From: Cellvibrionaceae bacterium
GTDB lineage: Bacteria > Pseudomonadota > Gammaproteobacteria > Pseudomonadales > Cellvibrionaceae
Assembly (NCBI GenBank): GCA_021151525.1
Contig: JAGKXD010000004.1
Location: 1-64,000, forward strand
Direction: 5' to 3'
Length of the DNA: 64,000 nucleotides
In this document: positions 39,295 through 48,050 of the stretch, piece after piece
How the letters are laid out: every line of letters begins with the position of its first letter
How positions within the stretch are numbered: position 1 is the first letter of the stretch
Position numbers and translations under genes: made by a program
The notes under the pieces: generated by a model
The model's database searches: none
Told to the model about the DNA's origin: nothing
The model's input: only the letters and a program-made list of their open reading frames with translations

Positions 39295-40859
39295 TAGTGA
39301 CCACTTCAGACGGAATCATGACTGATGCGGCAGACATTATCGATTTGGAGGCCGTAGCTCCCGTTCATGCGCCAGCCGATGCACAAGAGGAGGAAGAGGC
39401 GGATACCTATCGCCTCCCTTTCAGCTTTGCCTCGGCGCAAGGTGTGATGTTGGCTGATGCTGAAAGCAAATTAGTATTACATCGCCCTGGGCTAACGCTG
39501 GATGTGCTTTTGGAGTTACAGCGCTATTTAGGCGAGGGTTTTACCTTAGAAGAAATTCCCGCCGAGGATTTTCAAAAGCGCCTGACCAAAGACTACCAAA
39601 GCGGTGACGGTGCAGCTCAGCGTGCAGTTGACGACTTGGGTGCTGAGTATGATCTGTCCTCCATGGCCGAAGATTTGGCCGAGCGAACAGACCTCTTGGC
39701 GGGCGACGACGATGCCCCGATTATCCGTTTGATCAACGCCATTCTCTCGCAAGCCGTACGTGAAGGCGCATCGGATATTCACCTTGAACCCTTTGAAGAT
39801 CGTGTATCGGTGCGCTTCCGTATCGATGGTGTTTTGAACGAAGTGTTATCACCCAAGCCAGAATTGGCGCCGGTATTGGTATCGCGCTTGAAGGTTATGG
39901 CGCGCTTGGATATCGCCGAAAAGCGTTTGCCGCAGGACGGCCGTATTACGGTTCGCCTTGCTGGTCACGCGGTGGATATTCGTGTGTCTACCATTCCTTC
40001 CGCGTTCGGCGAGCGTATCGTATTGCGTCTGCTGGATCAGTCAGCCGGCCAGCTCTCGCTTGATCAATTGATGATGCCTAAACAAGTGCAAGAGCGTTTA
40101 AGTCGCGCTTTGTTAAAACCGCACGGCATTATTCTGGTAACGGGCCCAACGGGTTCCGGTAAAACCACCACGCTTTACTCTGGCTTGAGCCACATCAACA
40201 GCCGCAGCCGCAACATTTTGACCATTGAAGATCCGGTGGAATATTTGCTGCCGGGTATTGGCCAAACCCAAGTTAACCCGAAAGTAGAAATGACTTTTGC
40301 CCGTGGTTTGCGCGCGATTTTGCGTCAAGACCCGGATGTGGTGATGGTGGGTGAAATCCGCGATGGTGAAACCGCCGAAATTGCGATTCAAGCATCGCTC
40401 ACGGGTCACTTGGTGTTATCAACCCTCCACACCAATACCGCAATTGGTGCAGTACTGCGTTTGAAAGATATGGGCGTTGAGCCGTTCCTCTTGGCGTCGA
40501 GCCTTGAAGTGGTTATGGCGCAACGCTTGGTGCGCTTGCTCTGCAACCACTGTAAAGAATCGTACATGCCGGTAGAGTCTGAGCGCGATATGCTCAAAAT
40601 CCCTGCAAATACCCCGATTTTCCGCCCAACCGGTTGCCATCATTGCAATAACCAAGGCTATCGCGGTCGTAAGGGTATTTATGAATTAATTGAGATTAAC
40701 GAGCGCTTGCGCCATCTCATTCACGAACAAGCGGGCGAGCAGGAATTGCTGGCTGAAGCGCGTAAACACAGTCTTTCGATTAGTGATGATGGCCGCCAAT
40801 GCGTGCTCGACGGCATCACTAGTATGGAAGAAGTGTTGCGTGTGACAACCCAACTCTAA
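39291..40859 (+). CDS. gspE: type II secretion ATPase GspE
   Basis: GspE is the cytoplasmic hexameric ATPase that drives pseudopilus growth. The 522-residue product has an N-terminal domain that binds GspL, then the Walker A motif GPTGSGKT at 285-292 and Walker B with DPDVVMVGEIRD near 350. The His box is HLVLSTLHTN. A zinc site has four cysteines at 418, 421, 449 and 452. The start is the ATG overlapping the gspD stop (ATGA). A second in-frame ATG at 39318 is possible. All catalytic elements are present. Confidence 0.95.
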   Translation: MIVTTSDGIMTDAADIIDLEAVAPVHAPADAQEEEEADTYRLPFSFASAQGVMLADAESKLVLHRPGLTLDVLLELQRYLGEGFTLEEIPAEDFQKRLTKDYQSGDGAAQRAVDDLGAEYDLSSMAEDLAERTDLLAGDDDAPIIRLINAILSQAVREGASDIHLEPFEDRVSVRFRIDGVLNEVLSPKPELAPVLVSRLKVMARLDIAEKRLPQDGRITVRLAGHAVDIRVSTIPSAFGERIVLRLLDQSAGQLSLDQLMMPKQVQERLSRALLKPHGIILVTGPTGSGKTTTLYSGLSHINSRSRNILTIEDPVEYLLPGIGQTQVNPKVEMTFARGLRAILRQDPDVVMVGEIRDGETAEIAIQASLTGHLVLSTLHTNTAIGAVLRLKDMGVEPFLLASSLEVVMAQRLVRLLCNHCKESYMPVESERDMLKIPANTPIFRPTGCHHCNNQGYRGRKGIYELIEINERLRHLIHEQAGEQELLAEARKHSLSISDDGRQCVLDGITSMEEVLRVTTQL

Positions 40860-40876
40860 AAGGTCTTTGAAGAATC

Positions 40877-42112
40877 ATGGGCGCCTACAGCTACAAAGCA
40901 CTTAACGAAGCCGGTAAAACCGTTAAGGGGATTTTAGAAGCCGATTCCGAACGCCATGTTCGCAGCCAGCTGCGCGCCAAAAAGCTCAAACCGCTGGAAG
41001 TTGAAAATGCCCACAGCCAAGCAGAGAAATCCAGTGAAGACGGGCTGAATCTAGCAGGTTGGCGCAAGCGCTCCGGTGGTCGTTTAAGCCCGCGCGATTT
41101 AAGTATCATCACCCGCCAATTGGCCTCGCTTGTGCGTTCAGGGCTGCCCTTGGATGAAGCCTTGCACGCTACTGGCAAACAGGCGCATAAGCCGAATATT
41201 AAACGTGTCGTCTTGGGTGTTCGCACCAAAGTGCTCGAAGGTTTTAGCCTTGCGCAGGCGCTGGGTGAAAACCCTGCTGCGTTTAACGATATGTATCGCG
41301 CACTGGTGCGCGCCGGTGAAAGTTCGGGTTATTTAGGGCCGGTGCTCGAGCGTTTGGCCGATTACACCCAAAGCAGCCAGCAAATTCAGGCGCGCATCAA
41401 AATGGCGATGATTTACCCCATCGTTTTGCTCTTGATCAGTTTGGGGGTGATCACCGCTTTGATGGCGTTTGTAGTGCCCAAACTGGTGGGGATTTTCGCC
41501 CATAGCCATCACGAATTACCTGCGTTGACCAAGATTTTAATTAGCGTAAGTGGTTTTATCGTCAATTACGGCGTGTTTCTGGTGATCGCCGTGATTGGTC
41601 TTGTGATTGGTGTGCGCAAGTTGTTGAAGGTTGAAGCTAACCTGCGCCGTTGGCACAGCATACAGTTGCGTTTGCCCGTGATTGGCGAGTTGGTGCGTCA
41701 AATCAACGCTGCCCGCTTTGCTGCGACTTTGAGCCTTTTGTCTTCCAGCGGTGTGCCTTTGCTGCAAGCCTTGAGCATTGCCGGGCAGGTGATGACCAAT
41801 CGCATTTTGCAGGACTCTTGCGAGCAGGTTGTAGCCGCTGTGCGCGAAGGTAGTAGCTTGGCGCGCGCTATGGAAAATGCGGGAACCTTCCCGCCGCTTT
41901 TGGTTCAATTGGTTTCCAGCGGTGAAGCTAACGGCACCTTGTCGCAACAATTGGATAACGCGGCTAAAGATCAGGAGCGCGAGCTGGAAATGGTGTTGGG
42001 TATGGCGATGGGCTTATTAGAGCCGCTCACCATTGTATTTATGGGGTTTTCGGTGTGCCTGATTGTAATGGCGATCTTGCAGCCAATTTTCCAAATGAAC
42101 TCACTTGTTTAA
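40877..42112 (+). CDS. gspF: type II secretion inner-membrane platform protein GspF
   Basis: GspF is the polytopic core of the inner-membrane platform on which the pseudopilus is built. The 411-residue protein starts GAYSYKALNEAGKTVKG, typical of the family. It has two cytoplasmic helical bundles with the repeated LPLDEAL / VPLLQAL pattern and three membrane helices (about 175-205, 225-245 and 380-402). It lies 17 bases after gspE. Confidence 0.95.
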   Translation: MGAYSYKALNEAGKTVKGILEADSERHVRSQLRAKKLKPLEVENAHSQAEKSSEDGLNLAGWRKRSGGRLSPRDLSIITRQLASLVRSGLPLDEALHATGKQAHKPNIKRVVLGVRTKVLEGFSLAQALGENPAAFNDMYRALVRAGESSGYLGPVLERLADYTQSSQQIQARIKMAMIYPIVLLLISLGVITALMAFVVPKLVGIFAHSHHELPALTKILISVSGFIVNYGVFLVIAVIGLVIGVRKLLKVEANLRRWHSIQLRLPVIGELVRQINAARFAATLSLLSSSGVPLLQALSIAGQVMTNRILQDSCEQVVAAVREGSSLARAMENAGTFPPLLVQLVSSGEANGTLSQQLDNAAKDQERELEMVLGMAMGLLEPLTIVFMGFSVCLIVMAILQPIFQMNSLV

Positions 42113-42130
42113 TCGGTTTTAGGAGCAGTT

Positions 42131-42592
42131 ATGCGTAAACCTAGTTTGTTATCCGTAAGCCGCCAAAGCGGTTTTACCCTGATCGAAATCATGGTGGTGG
42201 TTATCATCATCGGCTTGCTGGCCAGCGTTGCAGTACCTACGGTACTGGATCGTATGGAGCAGGCGCGTGTTCAAAAAGCCCGCGCTGACTTCAAATCGCT
42301 GCAAACGGCGCTCAAGTTGTACCGCATCGACAACTTTACCTACCCAACCAGCGATCAAGGTTTGGATGCATTGGTTAACAAGCCAACCTTGGCACCGGTT
42401 CCGCGCAACTGGAAAACCGGCGGTTATCTCGATCAAATGCAGATGGATCCTTGGGATCGCCCATACCTTTACATGAGCCCGGGCGAAGGCCATGAGTACG
42501 ATATTTACACCTTGGGTGCTGATGGCGTGAGCGGTGGCGACGGCCCCAATGCCGATCTCAGCATTTGGGATCAAACCGAAAAAGCTCAATAA
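42131..42592 (+). CDS. gspG: major pseudopilin GspG
   Basis: GspG is the main subunit of the type II pseudopilus. The 153-residue precursor has a short basic leader, a prepilin peptidase site SG-FTLIE with the conserved Glu at +5, a long N-terminal helix, and the DPWDRPYLYMSPG calcium-loop region typical of GspG. A strong AGGAG ribosome site lies 6 bases before the ATG. The prepilin peptidase gene (gspO/pilD) is not in this window. Confidence 0.96.
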   Translation: MRKPSLLSVSRQSGFTLIEIMVVVIIIGLLASVAVPTVLDRMEQARVQKARADFKSLQTALKLYRIDNFTYPTSDQGLDALVNKPTLAPVPRNWKTGGYLDQMQMDPWDRPYLYMSPGEGHEYDIYTLGADGVSGGDGPNADLSIWDQTEKAQ

Positions 42593-42607
42593 GTTACGGT
42601 CATTCGG

Positions 42608-43192
42608 GTGATTCGGCGCGGGCATCTGCGGTCTTCGGTTCGGGGTTTTACCCTGATCGAAATTATGATTGTGGTGTTTATCATCGGCCTTATGGCGGGC
42701 GTCATTACCCTGTCGATTGGTGAGGATAAAAGCAAAGCTGCACCGCGTTTGGAGGCTCAGGCGCTGATTCAGGCGGTTGGTTTTATCAGTGAATTTGCAG
42801 CTTTGAACGGCGAGGTGGTGGGCATGTTTGTCACCCCGCGTGAGTCTAGCGAATCTACTGGTAAATACTGGTGCTACAACTGGCAACGCTACCGCGATAA
42901 CGCTTGGGTAAAACTGCCGGAAGATAGTTTGACCGAGCATTGCATGCCGGAAAATGTACAGTGGGAATTGGTGGTCGAAGGGCATATTTATGTCTACGAC
43001 CCTGATTTGGAAACTCATCCGCCGGTACTGGTGTTCTCGCCCAGCGGAGAGGCTACGCCGGTAGAAATGGCGATCTTTGAACAGGGTTCAGGAACCCCTT
43101 CGGAAGCCCAGCATATAGAGATCGACCTAATGGGTAATAGCCATTGGCGCGAAGAAGATGAAGCTAAAAAACGCGATGAGCCAGTGCGATGA
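42608..43192 (+). CDS. gspH: minor pseudopilin GspH
   Basis: This 194-residue minor pseudopilin has the prepilin leader site RG-FTLIE, a hydrophobic helix, and a beta-rich globular part. It is one of the four minor subunits that cap the pseudopilus. The start is GTG at 42608, which leaves 12 residues before the cleavage site and lacks a strong ribosome site; coupling to gspG 15 bases upstream is likely. The stop overlaps the gspI ATG by four bases. Confidence 0.92.
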   Translation: MIRRGHLRSSVRGFTLIEIMIVVFIIGLMAGVITLSIGEDKSKAAPRLEAQALIQAVGFISEFAALNGEVVGMFVTPRESSESTGKYWCYNWQRYRDNAWVKLPEDSLTEHCMPENVQWELVVEGHIYVYDPDLETHPPVLVFSPSGEATPVEMAIFEQGSGTPSEAQHIEIDLMGNSHWREEDEAKKRDEPVR

Positions 43193-43647
43193 AATCTAAC
43201 CCGCGCAAGCCAATGCAGGCTCTATCGGCCAAGGGTTTTACCTTGGTGGAGGTAATGGTGGCGCTCATGATTGTCGCCATGGCACTGCCTGCGCTGGTAA
43301 TTTTAGTCATGTCGCAGGTAGATGGTGCAGCCCATATTCGCAACAAAACCTACGGCATGTGGATTGCCGAAAATGAACTGACTCGCTTGACCTTGTTGAA
43401 TAACAAAGATCTGTTCCCCAATTACAAATTGGCCGAAAAAGACTCAGGTCATTTGGAGATGATGGGTTTACAGTGGCAGTGGCAATTTGAAACCTCCGCT
43501 GCCGAAGAGATTCCGGTTAAGGGAATCGTTAAGTTGGATTTAGATGTTGCCGTCACAGGCGTTGCAGATGGTTCAAGTTTTAAACCTGCCCAAGGGCTGG
43601 AAAAAGTTGACCCCATCGCCCATTTGACGGGATATATGAGTGAATAA
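43189..43647 (+). CDS. gspI: minor pseudopilin GspI
   Basis: The 152-residue precursor has the prepilin site KG-FTLVE followed by VMVALMIVAMALPAL, and the GspI feature MWIAENELTRLTL. It forms the tip complex with GspJ and GspK. Its start overlaps the gspH stop and its end overlaps the gspJ start by 8 bases. Confidence 0.93.
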   Translation: MKSNPRKPMQALSAKGFTLVEVMVALMIVAMALPALVILVMSQVDGAAHIRNKTYGMWIAENELTRLTLLNNKDLFPNYKLAEKDSGHLEMMGLQWQWQFETSAAEEIPVKGIVKLDLDVAVTGVADGSSFKPAQGLEKVDPIAHLTGYMSE

Positions 43648-44320
43648 TCTGCGCGCGCAAGCGGGGTTTACCCTGCTGGAAATGGTTATTGCGATTGCGC
43701 TCTCAGCGCTAGTAGCGGCTATGGCCTATCAGTCCTTTGATGGTGCGAGTCGCAATGCCGAGCGCACGCGCGATGTACTCAACGAAGTAAACAAGCTCGA
43801 TAAAGCCTGGCAGCTAATCGGGCAAGACATGCGCAATATACTGCCGCTAAACCCGCAAAACCCACGGCTTAAGTTCGAAGCCGCCAGTTTGAAGACCAAA
43901 GGTAAAGACAGCTTTCAGGTCATCATGATATTTGCGCGGCGTGGTTGGGTGAACCCGCTTGGGCGTGTGCGCAGCGATTTGCAGCAAGTGAATTACCGAA
44001 TTGCCGAAGGCAAGTTGTGGCGAGATTATTTACCCGAACGCAATATGCCCTTGGAAAACATAGATTTTGAGCGCGATTCTTTCCATCAATTGCTGATGGA
44101 CAATGTGGTTGATATACAGCTGCGTTTTTTGTCTGATGCACGTATCAAAGCCGATGGCAAAAGCGTGCTGGAAGGCAGCGAGTACAGCAAATATTGGGAG
44201 CCCCAGTGGCCCCCCATCAATGGTGCTGGCAGCACGGCTATGCCGATTGCCTTGGAGATAACCATTGAACTTGAGGGAGGTGCGCGCAGTGTCAGACTGT
44301 TCGAAGTACCTCAGAAATAG
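43640..44320 (+). CDS. gspJ: minor pseudopilin GspJ
   Basis: The 226-residue precursor has a short leader and the prepilin site AG-FTLLE, the helix VIAIALSALVAAMAYQSFDGA, and the DKAWQLIGQDMRNILP stretch typical of GspJ. It starts with GTG at 43640 inside the gspI 3' end. Its last 32 bases are shared with the start of gspK in another frame. Confidence 0.93.
   Translation: MNNLRAQAGFTLLEMVIAIALSALVAAMAYQSFDGASRNAERTRDVLNEVNKLDKAWQLIGQDMRNILPLNPQNPRLKFEAASLKTKGKDSFQVIMIFARRGWVNPLGRVRSDLQQVNYRIAEGKLWRDYLPERNMPLENIDFERDSFHQLLMDNVVDIQLRFLSDARIKADGKSVLEGSEYSKYWEPQWPPINGAGSTAMPIALEITIELEGGARSVRLFEVPQK
44276..44280 (+). promoter_or_regulatory. ribosome binding site deciding the gspK start
   Basis: GGAGG lies inside gspJ, 8 bases before the GTG at 44289. 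This supports that GTG over the TTG at 44265 as the gspK start. Confidence 0.75.
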
Positions 44321-45335
44321 TGGTCGCGAGCAAGGCGCAGTCCTCATCATGGTACTGCTCATAGTCGCGCTGGTAGCTGGGCTAGGTATTAAATTCGCGG
44401 GCGATTACCAGCTCGGTTTGGCGCGTGCGGAAGCACGCTGGCACGGTGCTCAGGCGCGGGCTTATTTATTCAGCGGTGAAGGCGCGGCCATTAAGTTTTT
44501 GGCAACTGACGATGCGGCGGTAGATTATCGCGAAGAACTGTGGGGGCAGCCGGTGCCCATCGAGTTGCCCGACAATATGGGCAATTTGTTAATTACCGTC
44601 GATGATGCCAACAGCAAATTTAATCTGAATCGCCTGCTGAATGTGCAGGCTGATTTTGCGACCAAAGCACCGTCTGACGCTACTCGTTACACGCCCTCTC
44701 AACGGATGTTTATACGTTTATTGCAAGCGCTGCCGAATCCGGACGATCCGCATACGCCGCTGGTGCAATCGCCTGAAACGGCCATAGCGATTTTGGAAGC
44801 AATAGTCGATTGGACGGATCCGGATATGGAAACGTCTGGGGCAAACGGTGCCGAAAACGATTATTACCTTGGTCAGCCAGATCCTTATCAGGCGGCCAAT
44901 ATGCCGTTTCGCAGTGTAGAAGAGTTGCAAATGGTGCGCGGCGTAACACCCAAAATCATGCAGGCGTTGCGCCCTTATATAACGGTACTTGAGCCCAGCG
45001 AAACCTTAAACGTTAATACCATGCCTGAACTTATGTTTCGCTGTATTAACCTAAGTACGGAGCTGACTCCTTTAAGTGAGAGCCAAGCGCAGGCGCTTAT
45101 GGCTGAAAAGCCGACTACTGGCTTTTATGCGAGTTTGGGTGATTTCGACACTAGCTGGAACAAGGTTAACGGTGCAGGTGGTGCTCAGGTCGATAAAGAG
45201 CTGGCCGTTAATACCAAGTATTTTTGGCTGACGACCATAGTGCAAATTGGCGATCAGCGCCGCGTAGGGCGCAGTTTATTGTTGCGCGGCAACCCTTTAT
45301 TTAAAGTGGTGCGGCGCGAAGAAGGCGTGATGTAA
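44289..45335 (+). CDS. gspK: minor pseudopilin GspK
   Basis: GspK is the large tip subunit of the pseudopilus. The 348-residue product has a leader ending in EQG-AVLIMVLLIVALVAG, the usual atypical GspK cleavage region without the Glu at +5. The pilin helix follows, then the inserted alpha domain with DDANSKFNLNRLLN and LEAIVDWTDPDMETSGANGAENDYY, and a second NVNTMPE segment. The start is GTG 44289, set by the GGAGG site 8 bases upstream. It overlaps gspJ by 32 bases. Confidence 0.93.
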   Translation: MSDCSKYLRNSGREQGAVLIMVLLIVALVAGLGIKFAGDYQLGLARAEARWHGAQARAYLFSGEGAAIKFLATDDAAVDYREELWGQPVPIELPDNMGNLLITVDDANSKFNLNRLLNVQADFATKAPSDATRYTPSQRMFIRLLQALPNPDDPHTPLVQSPETAIAILEAIVDWTDPDMETSGANGAENDYYLGQPDPYQAANMPFRSVEELQMVRGVTPKIMQALRPYITVLEPSETLNVNTMPELMFRCINLSTELTPLSESQAQALMAEKPTTGFYASLGDFDTSWNKVNGAGGAQVDKELAVNTKYFWLTTIVQIGDQRRVGRSLLLRGNPLFKVVRREEGVM

Positions 45336-45392
45336 TTGTGCAATCCGAAAATTATTGATAACAAGCAAAACAAAAAAATTGGGTAATCTTGA

Positions 45393-46688
45393 ATGTCCTC
45401 ACAACTCGTAGTTTCCATCAATAGCGACGCGGATGATTTCCGTTGGTGCTGGCTTAGCGATGGTCAGGTGCAGTCATCGGCCATGGGTAATCTGGAAGCC
45501 TTGCGCGCTAGCTTGGGCAATGTCGCGCAGCAGGCTTGGTTGCTGGTGCCAGGTGCAAAAGTCGTGACGCGCCAGTTGGAATACACCGAGAAGGAAAAGA
45601 AACATCTACGCAATTTATTGCCCTTCCAATTGGAAGAATCGGTGGTGGGCGATATCGATGAGTTGCACGTTGCCATAGGCACGCCTAATGCCGGTAAGGT
45701 CGCACTGGCCTACACCGATAAGCAATGGCTCAAGGGTATTTTTACCCAGTTATCGAACATTGGTGTGGAAATCACACGCTGCTGGTCAGCTCCACTGTTG
45801 TTGCCCTTGCAAGCATCTGCTCCTGCTGAGCCCGTGGAGCCAGCTTTATCAGAAACCGACGCTGATATCGAAAATCTCACGCTGAATCCTTTTGCAACTT
45901 GGGTTTTGGCTTTGGACAACGGCCAAGTCAATTTGCGTTTTGCTGAGCAGGAGGGTTTTAGCGTTCCACTGCCGCTGATTTCTGCTGCATTGGAAATGCT
46001 GATTACCCATCAAAAAATCACTGAGAATTTGCCTTATTTAGTCCTGCGCGCCGGTGATCAAGCTGAGTTAGATTTATTGCTCAAACACATTCCCGAGCGC
46101 TTGGCTAACCGCATTTCTGCGCAGCATTTGGCCGAACCCTGGGAGCTAGATTTTGACGGCAAGGCGATAGATCTCTGTCAGGCGGAATTCTCTCAGCGCC
46201 TGCCGCTGGAACGCTGGATGAAACTCTGGCGCGGCGTAGGTATTTTGGCGCTGGTGACCTTTGTTGCCTATGTGGGCGTGCTGGGTTTCCATATTTACAA
46301 ACTCAACAAACAAAACCTGCAATTGCGTCAGCAAATGGAAGCGATTTACCGCAGCGTAATTCCCAATGGTCAATCAGACGGCCCGGAAAAGCGCCTGCGT
46401 GTGAAGCTGCAAGCCATGCAACCTAAAACCCAATCCGCCAGTGTGATGACGACTTTGGCCGGTGTTTTGCCGCTTATCTCCAACAACCCGGATGTGACCG
46501 TGAAAGTGATTTCCTACTCCGCAGATACGGGCGATATGTCGGTCAACGTACAGGCCCACTCGTTCAATTCAATTGATGCCTTGCGCCAAAACATTTCCGC
46601 ACAGGGCTATGTGGCAGAGCTGCAGGGTGTAAACGCGCAGGGCGACCTTAATACCGGTCGTCTCAAAATCAGCAAACCGCAGCACTAA
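45393..46688 (+). CDS. gspL: type II secretion protein GspL
   Basis: GspL links the GspE ATPase to the membrane platform. The 431-residue product has an actin-like cytoplasmic domain (about 1-260, with LLPFQLEESVVGDIDELHVAIG typical of GspL), one membrane helix at about 280-300, and a periplasmic ferredoxin-like domain that pairs with GspM. It lies 57 bases after gspK. Confidence 0.93.
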   Translation: MSSQLVVSINSDADDFRWCWLSDGQVQSSAMGNLEALRASLGNVAQQAWLLVPGAKVVTRQLEYTEKEKKHLRNLLPFQLEESVVGDIDELHVAIGTPNAGKVALAYTDKQWLKGIFTQLSNIGVEITRCWSAPLLLPLQASAPAEPVEPALSETDADIENLTLNPFATWVLALDNGQVNLRFAEQEGFSVPLPLISAALEMLITHQKITENLPYLVLRAGDQAELDLLLKHIPERLANRISAQHLAEPWELDFDGKAIDLCQAEFSQRLPLERWMKLWRGVGILALVTFVAYVGVLGFHIYKLNKQNLQLRQQMEAIYRSVIPNGQSDGPEKRLRVKLQAMQPKTQSASVMTTLAGVLPLISNNPDVTVKVISYSADTGDMSVNVQAHSFNSIDALRQNISAQGYVAELQGVNAQGDLNTGRLKISKPQH

Positions 46689-46701
46689 GTAGGGGAAGAT
46701 C

Positions 46702-47181
46702 ATGGAAAAATTACTCGCATCACTCTCCCAATTTAATCGCCGCGAACAAATGACCTTGTTCTTTGGCGCCCTGCTGATTGCAGCTTATATTTTGTGGTTG
46801 GCTGTCTTGGCACCGCTAAAACACAAGCGCGATTTGCTCTTGGAGACTGTCACCAATACCCAGCAATCGCTTGGCACAGTTCAACTGCTTGCGCGTCAGT
46901 ATGAAGTGCTCTCGCAGCAGTCCAATCAAACCAATAACAGTGGTGATATCAGCGGCTTGCTTGATAGCAGCTTGCGTGAAAACGGCGTGACTATGACCAG
47001 CTTTACGCCCGGAGCCGGCGGTGAAGTGCGCGTGCGCGTGGATCGTATTGCGTCGGATTTGTTGATGCAGTGGCTTTATGATCTTGAAGCAAAATACCAC
47101 ATAGCTATCCGCGAGATGTCTATTACCGCCAGCAATGATCCGGGGCTGGTTTCTGTTAACTTGCGCCTCGTGAAGCCCTAA
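46702..47181 (+). CDS. gspM: type II secretion protein GspM
   Basis: The 159-residue protein has a short cytoplasmic start with FNRREQMTLFFG, one membrane helix (about 17-39), a coiled segment, and a small periplasmic ferredoxin-like domain. It partners GspL in the inner-membrane platform. AGGGGA lies about 6 bases before the ATG. Confidence 0.92.
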   Translation: MEKLLASLSQFNRREQMTLFFGALLIAAYILWLAVLAPLKHKRDLLLETVTNTQQSLGTVQLLARQYEVLSQQSNQTNNSGDISGLLDSSLRENGVTMTSFTPGAGGEVRVRVDRIASDLLMQWLYDLEAKYHIAIREMSITASNDPGLVSVNLRLVKP

Positions 47182-47198
47182 TTCCAAGGTATTTGTCG

Positions 47199-48002
47199 AT
47201 GATCCTCCAAGCTGTATCGCTGCCTAAGCTCAACATGAGCAAAAAATTCTGGATTACCCTTGGGGTAGTTTTCTGGCTCTATTTTGTCATTAGCAATCTA
47301 CCGGCCGTATGGGGTGCCTATCTGTTAACGCGCAGTGGCGATATTGCGATGAACGGCGTTTCGGGAACTCTGTGGTCTGGCCGTGCCAGTCTCGCCAGCG
47401 TCAAAATCAAAGGTGCCGATCACTCCCTCGGCCAGCTGAACTGGAAGCTCAATATTCTTTCGCTCTTTACTCTCAAGCCCTGTGCGCTGATTGGTACGCA
47501 CATGGATAATCAGGAATTTGACGGTGAAGTTTGTGTAAAAGGCAAAAAGGCAATCGCCATCAATAAGGCTACTGTGAGCTTCCCCGCCGCACTCGTTCAA
47601 CCGCTCTTACCCTTAGCAATCGATGGGCAATTTGCGTTAACGATTGATCGTTTGGATATCAACGACATGCAGTTAATCGGTTTGCACGGTAAAGCCACCT
47701 GGATGGGCAGCAAGATTTACAACGGCTCCAACTGGATGAGCTTGGGCGGTATAGGCGCAGACTTGGTGGACGACGGCAAAAAAGGCCTGAGCGCGCATAT
47801 TTTTGACGTAGGCAGCCCGCTGCATTTGGATTTGGTCGGCAACTTGCCTTATCCAACCGGTGCGATTATCAAAGGCGGTTTCTCGCTACCTGAGCCTTAT
47901 TTCCGCGAGATTAACGCTGGCGCATGGCTTTCCATGTTTGCCACTCAACAGGCGAATGATGCACAAGGTAATTTGGTGTACGCGATAGATTTAAATTTCT
48001 AG
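47199..48002 (+). CDS. gspN: type II secretion protein GspN
   Basis: GspN occurs in only some type II systems; its exact task is unclear. The 267-residue protein has an N-terminal membrane helix (about 13-35), then the family features NGVSGTLWSGRA, LNWKLNILSLFTLKPCALIGTH, and an AsmA-like beta-rich region. ATG 47199 is preferred because AAGG lies 9 bases upstream; a TTG two codons earlier is too close to that site. It is the last gsp gene here. Confidence 0.9.
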   Translation: MILQAVSLPKLNMSKKFWITLGVVFWLYFVISNLPAVWGAYLLTRSGDIAMNGVSGTLWSGRASLASVKIKGADHSLGQLNWKLNILSLFTLKPCALIGTHMDNQEFDGEVCVKGKKAIAINKATVSFPAALVQPLLPLAIDGQFALTIDRLDINDMQLIGLHGKATWMGSKIYNGSNWMSLGGIGADLVDDGKKGLSAHIFDVGSPLHLDLVGNLPYPTGAIIKGGFSLPEPYFREINAGAWLSMFATQQANDAQGNLVYAIDLNF

Positions 48003-48050
48003 TCTCACTATATTGGGACGCATTCATGAAATCAGTTTGAAGGAGTAGAT

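Noticed and set aside
42149..43018. A 289-codon leftward frame across gspG and gspH
   Set aside because: It is fully antisense to two well-supported pseudopilin genes, His/Gln-rich with no family resemblance, and follows the codon bias shadow of the real genes.
44265..44320. Possible frameshift or fusion of gspJ and gspK because of their overlap
   Set aside because: GGAGG 8 bases before GTG 44289 gives a normal gspK start, and both proteins have normal ends.
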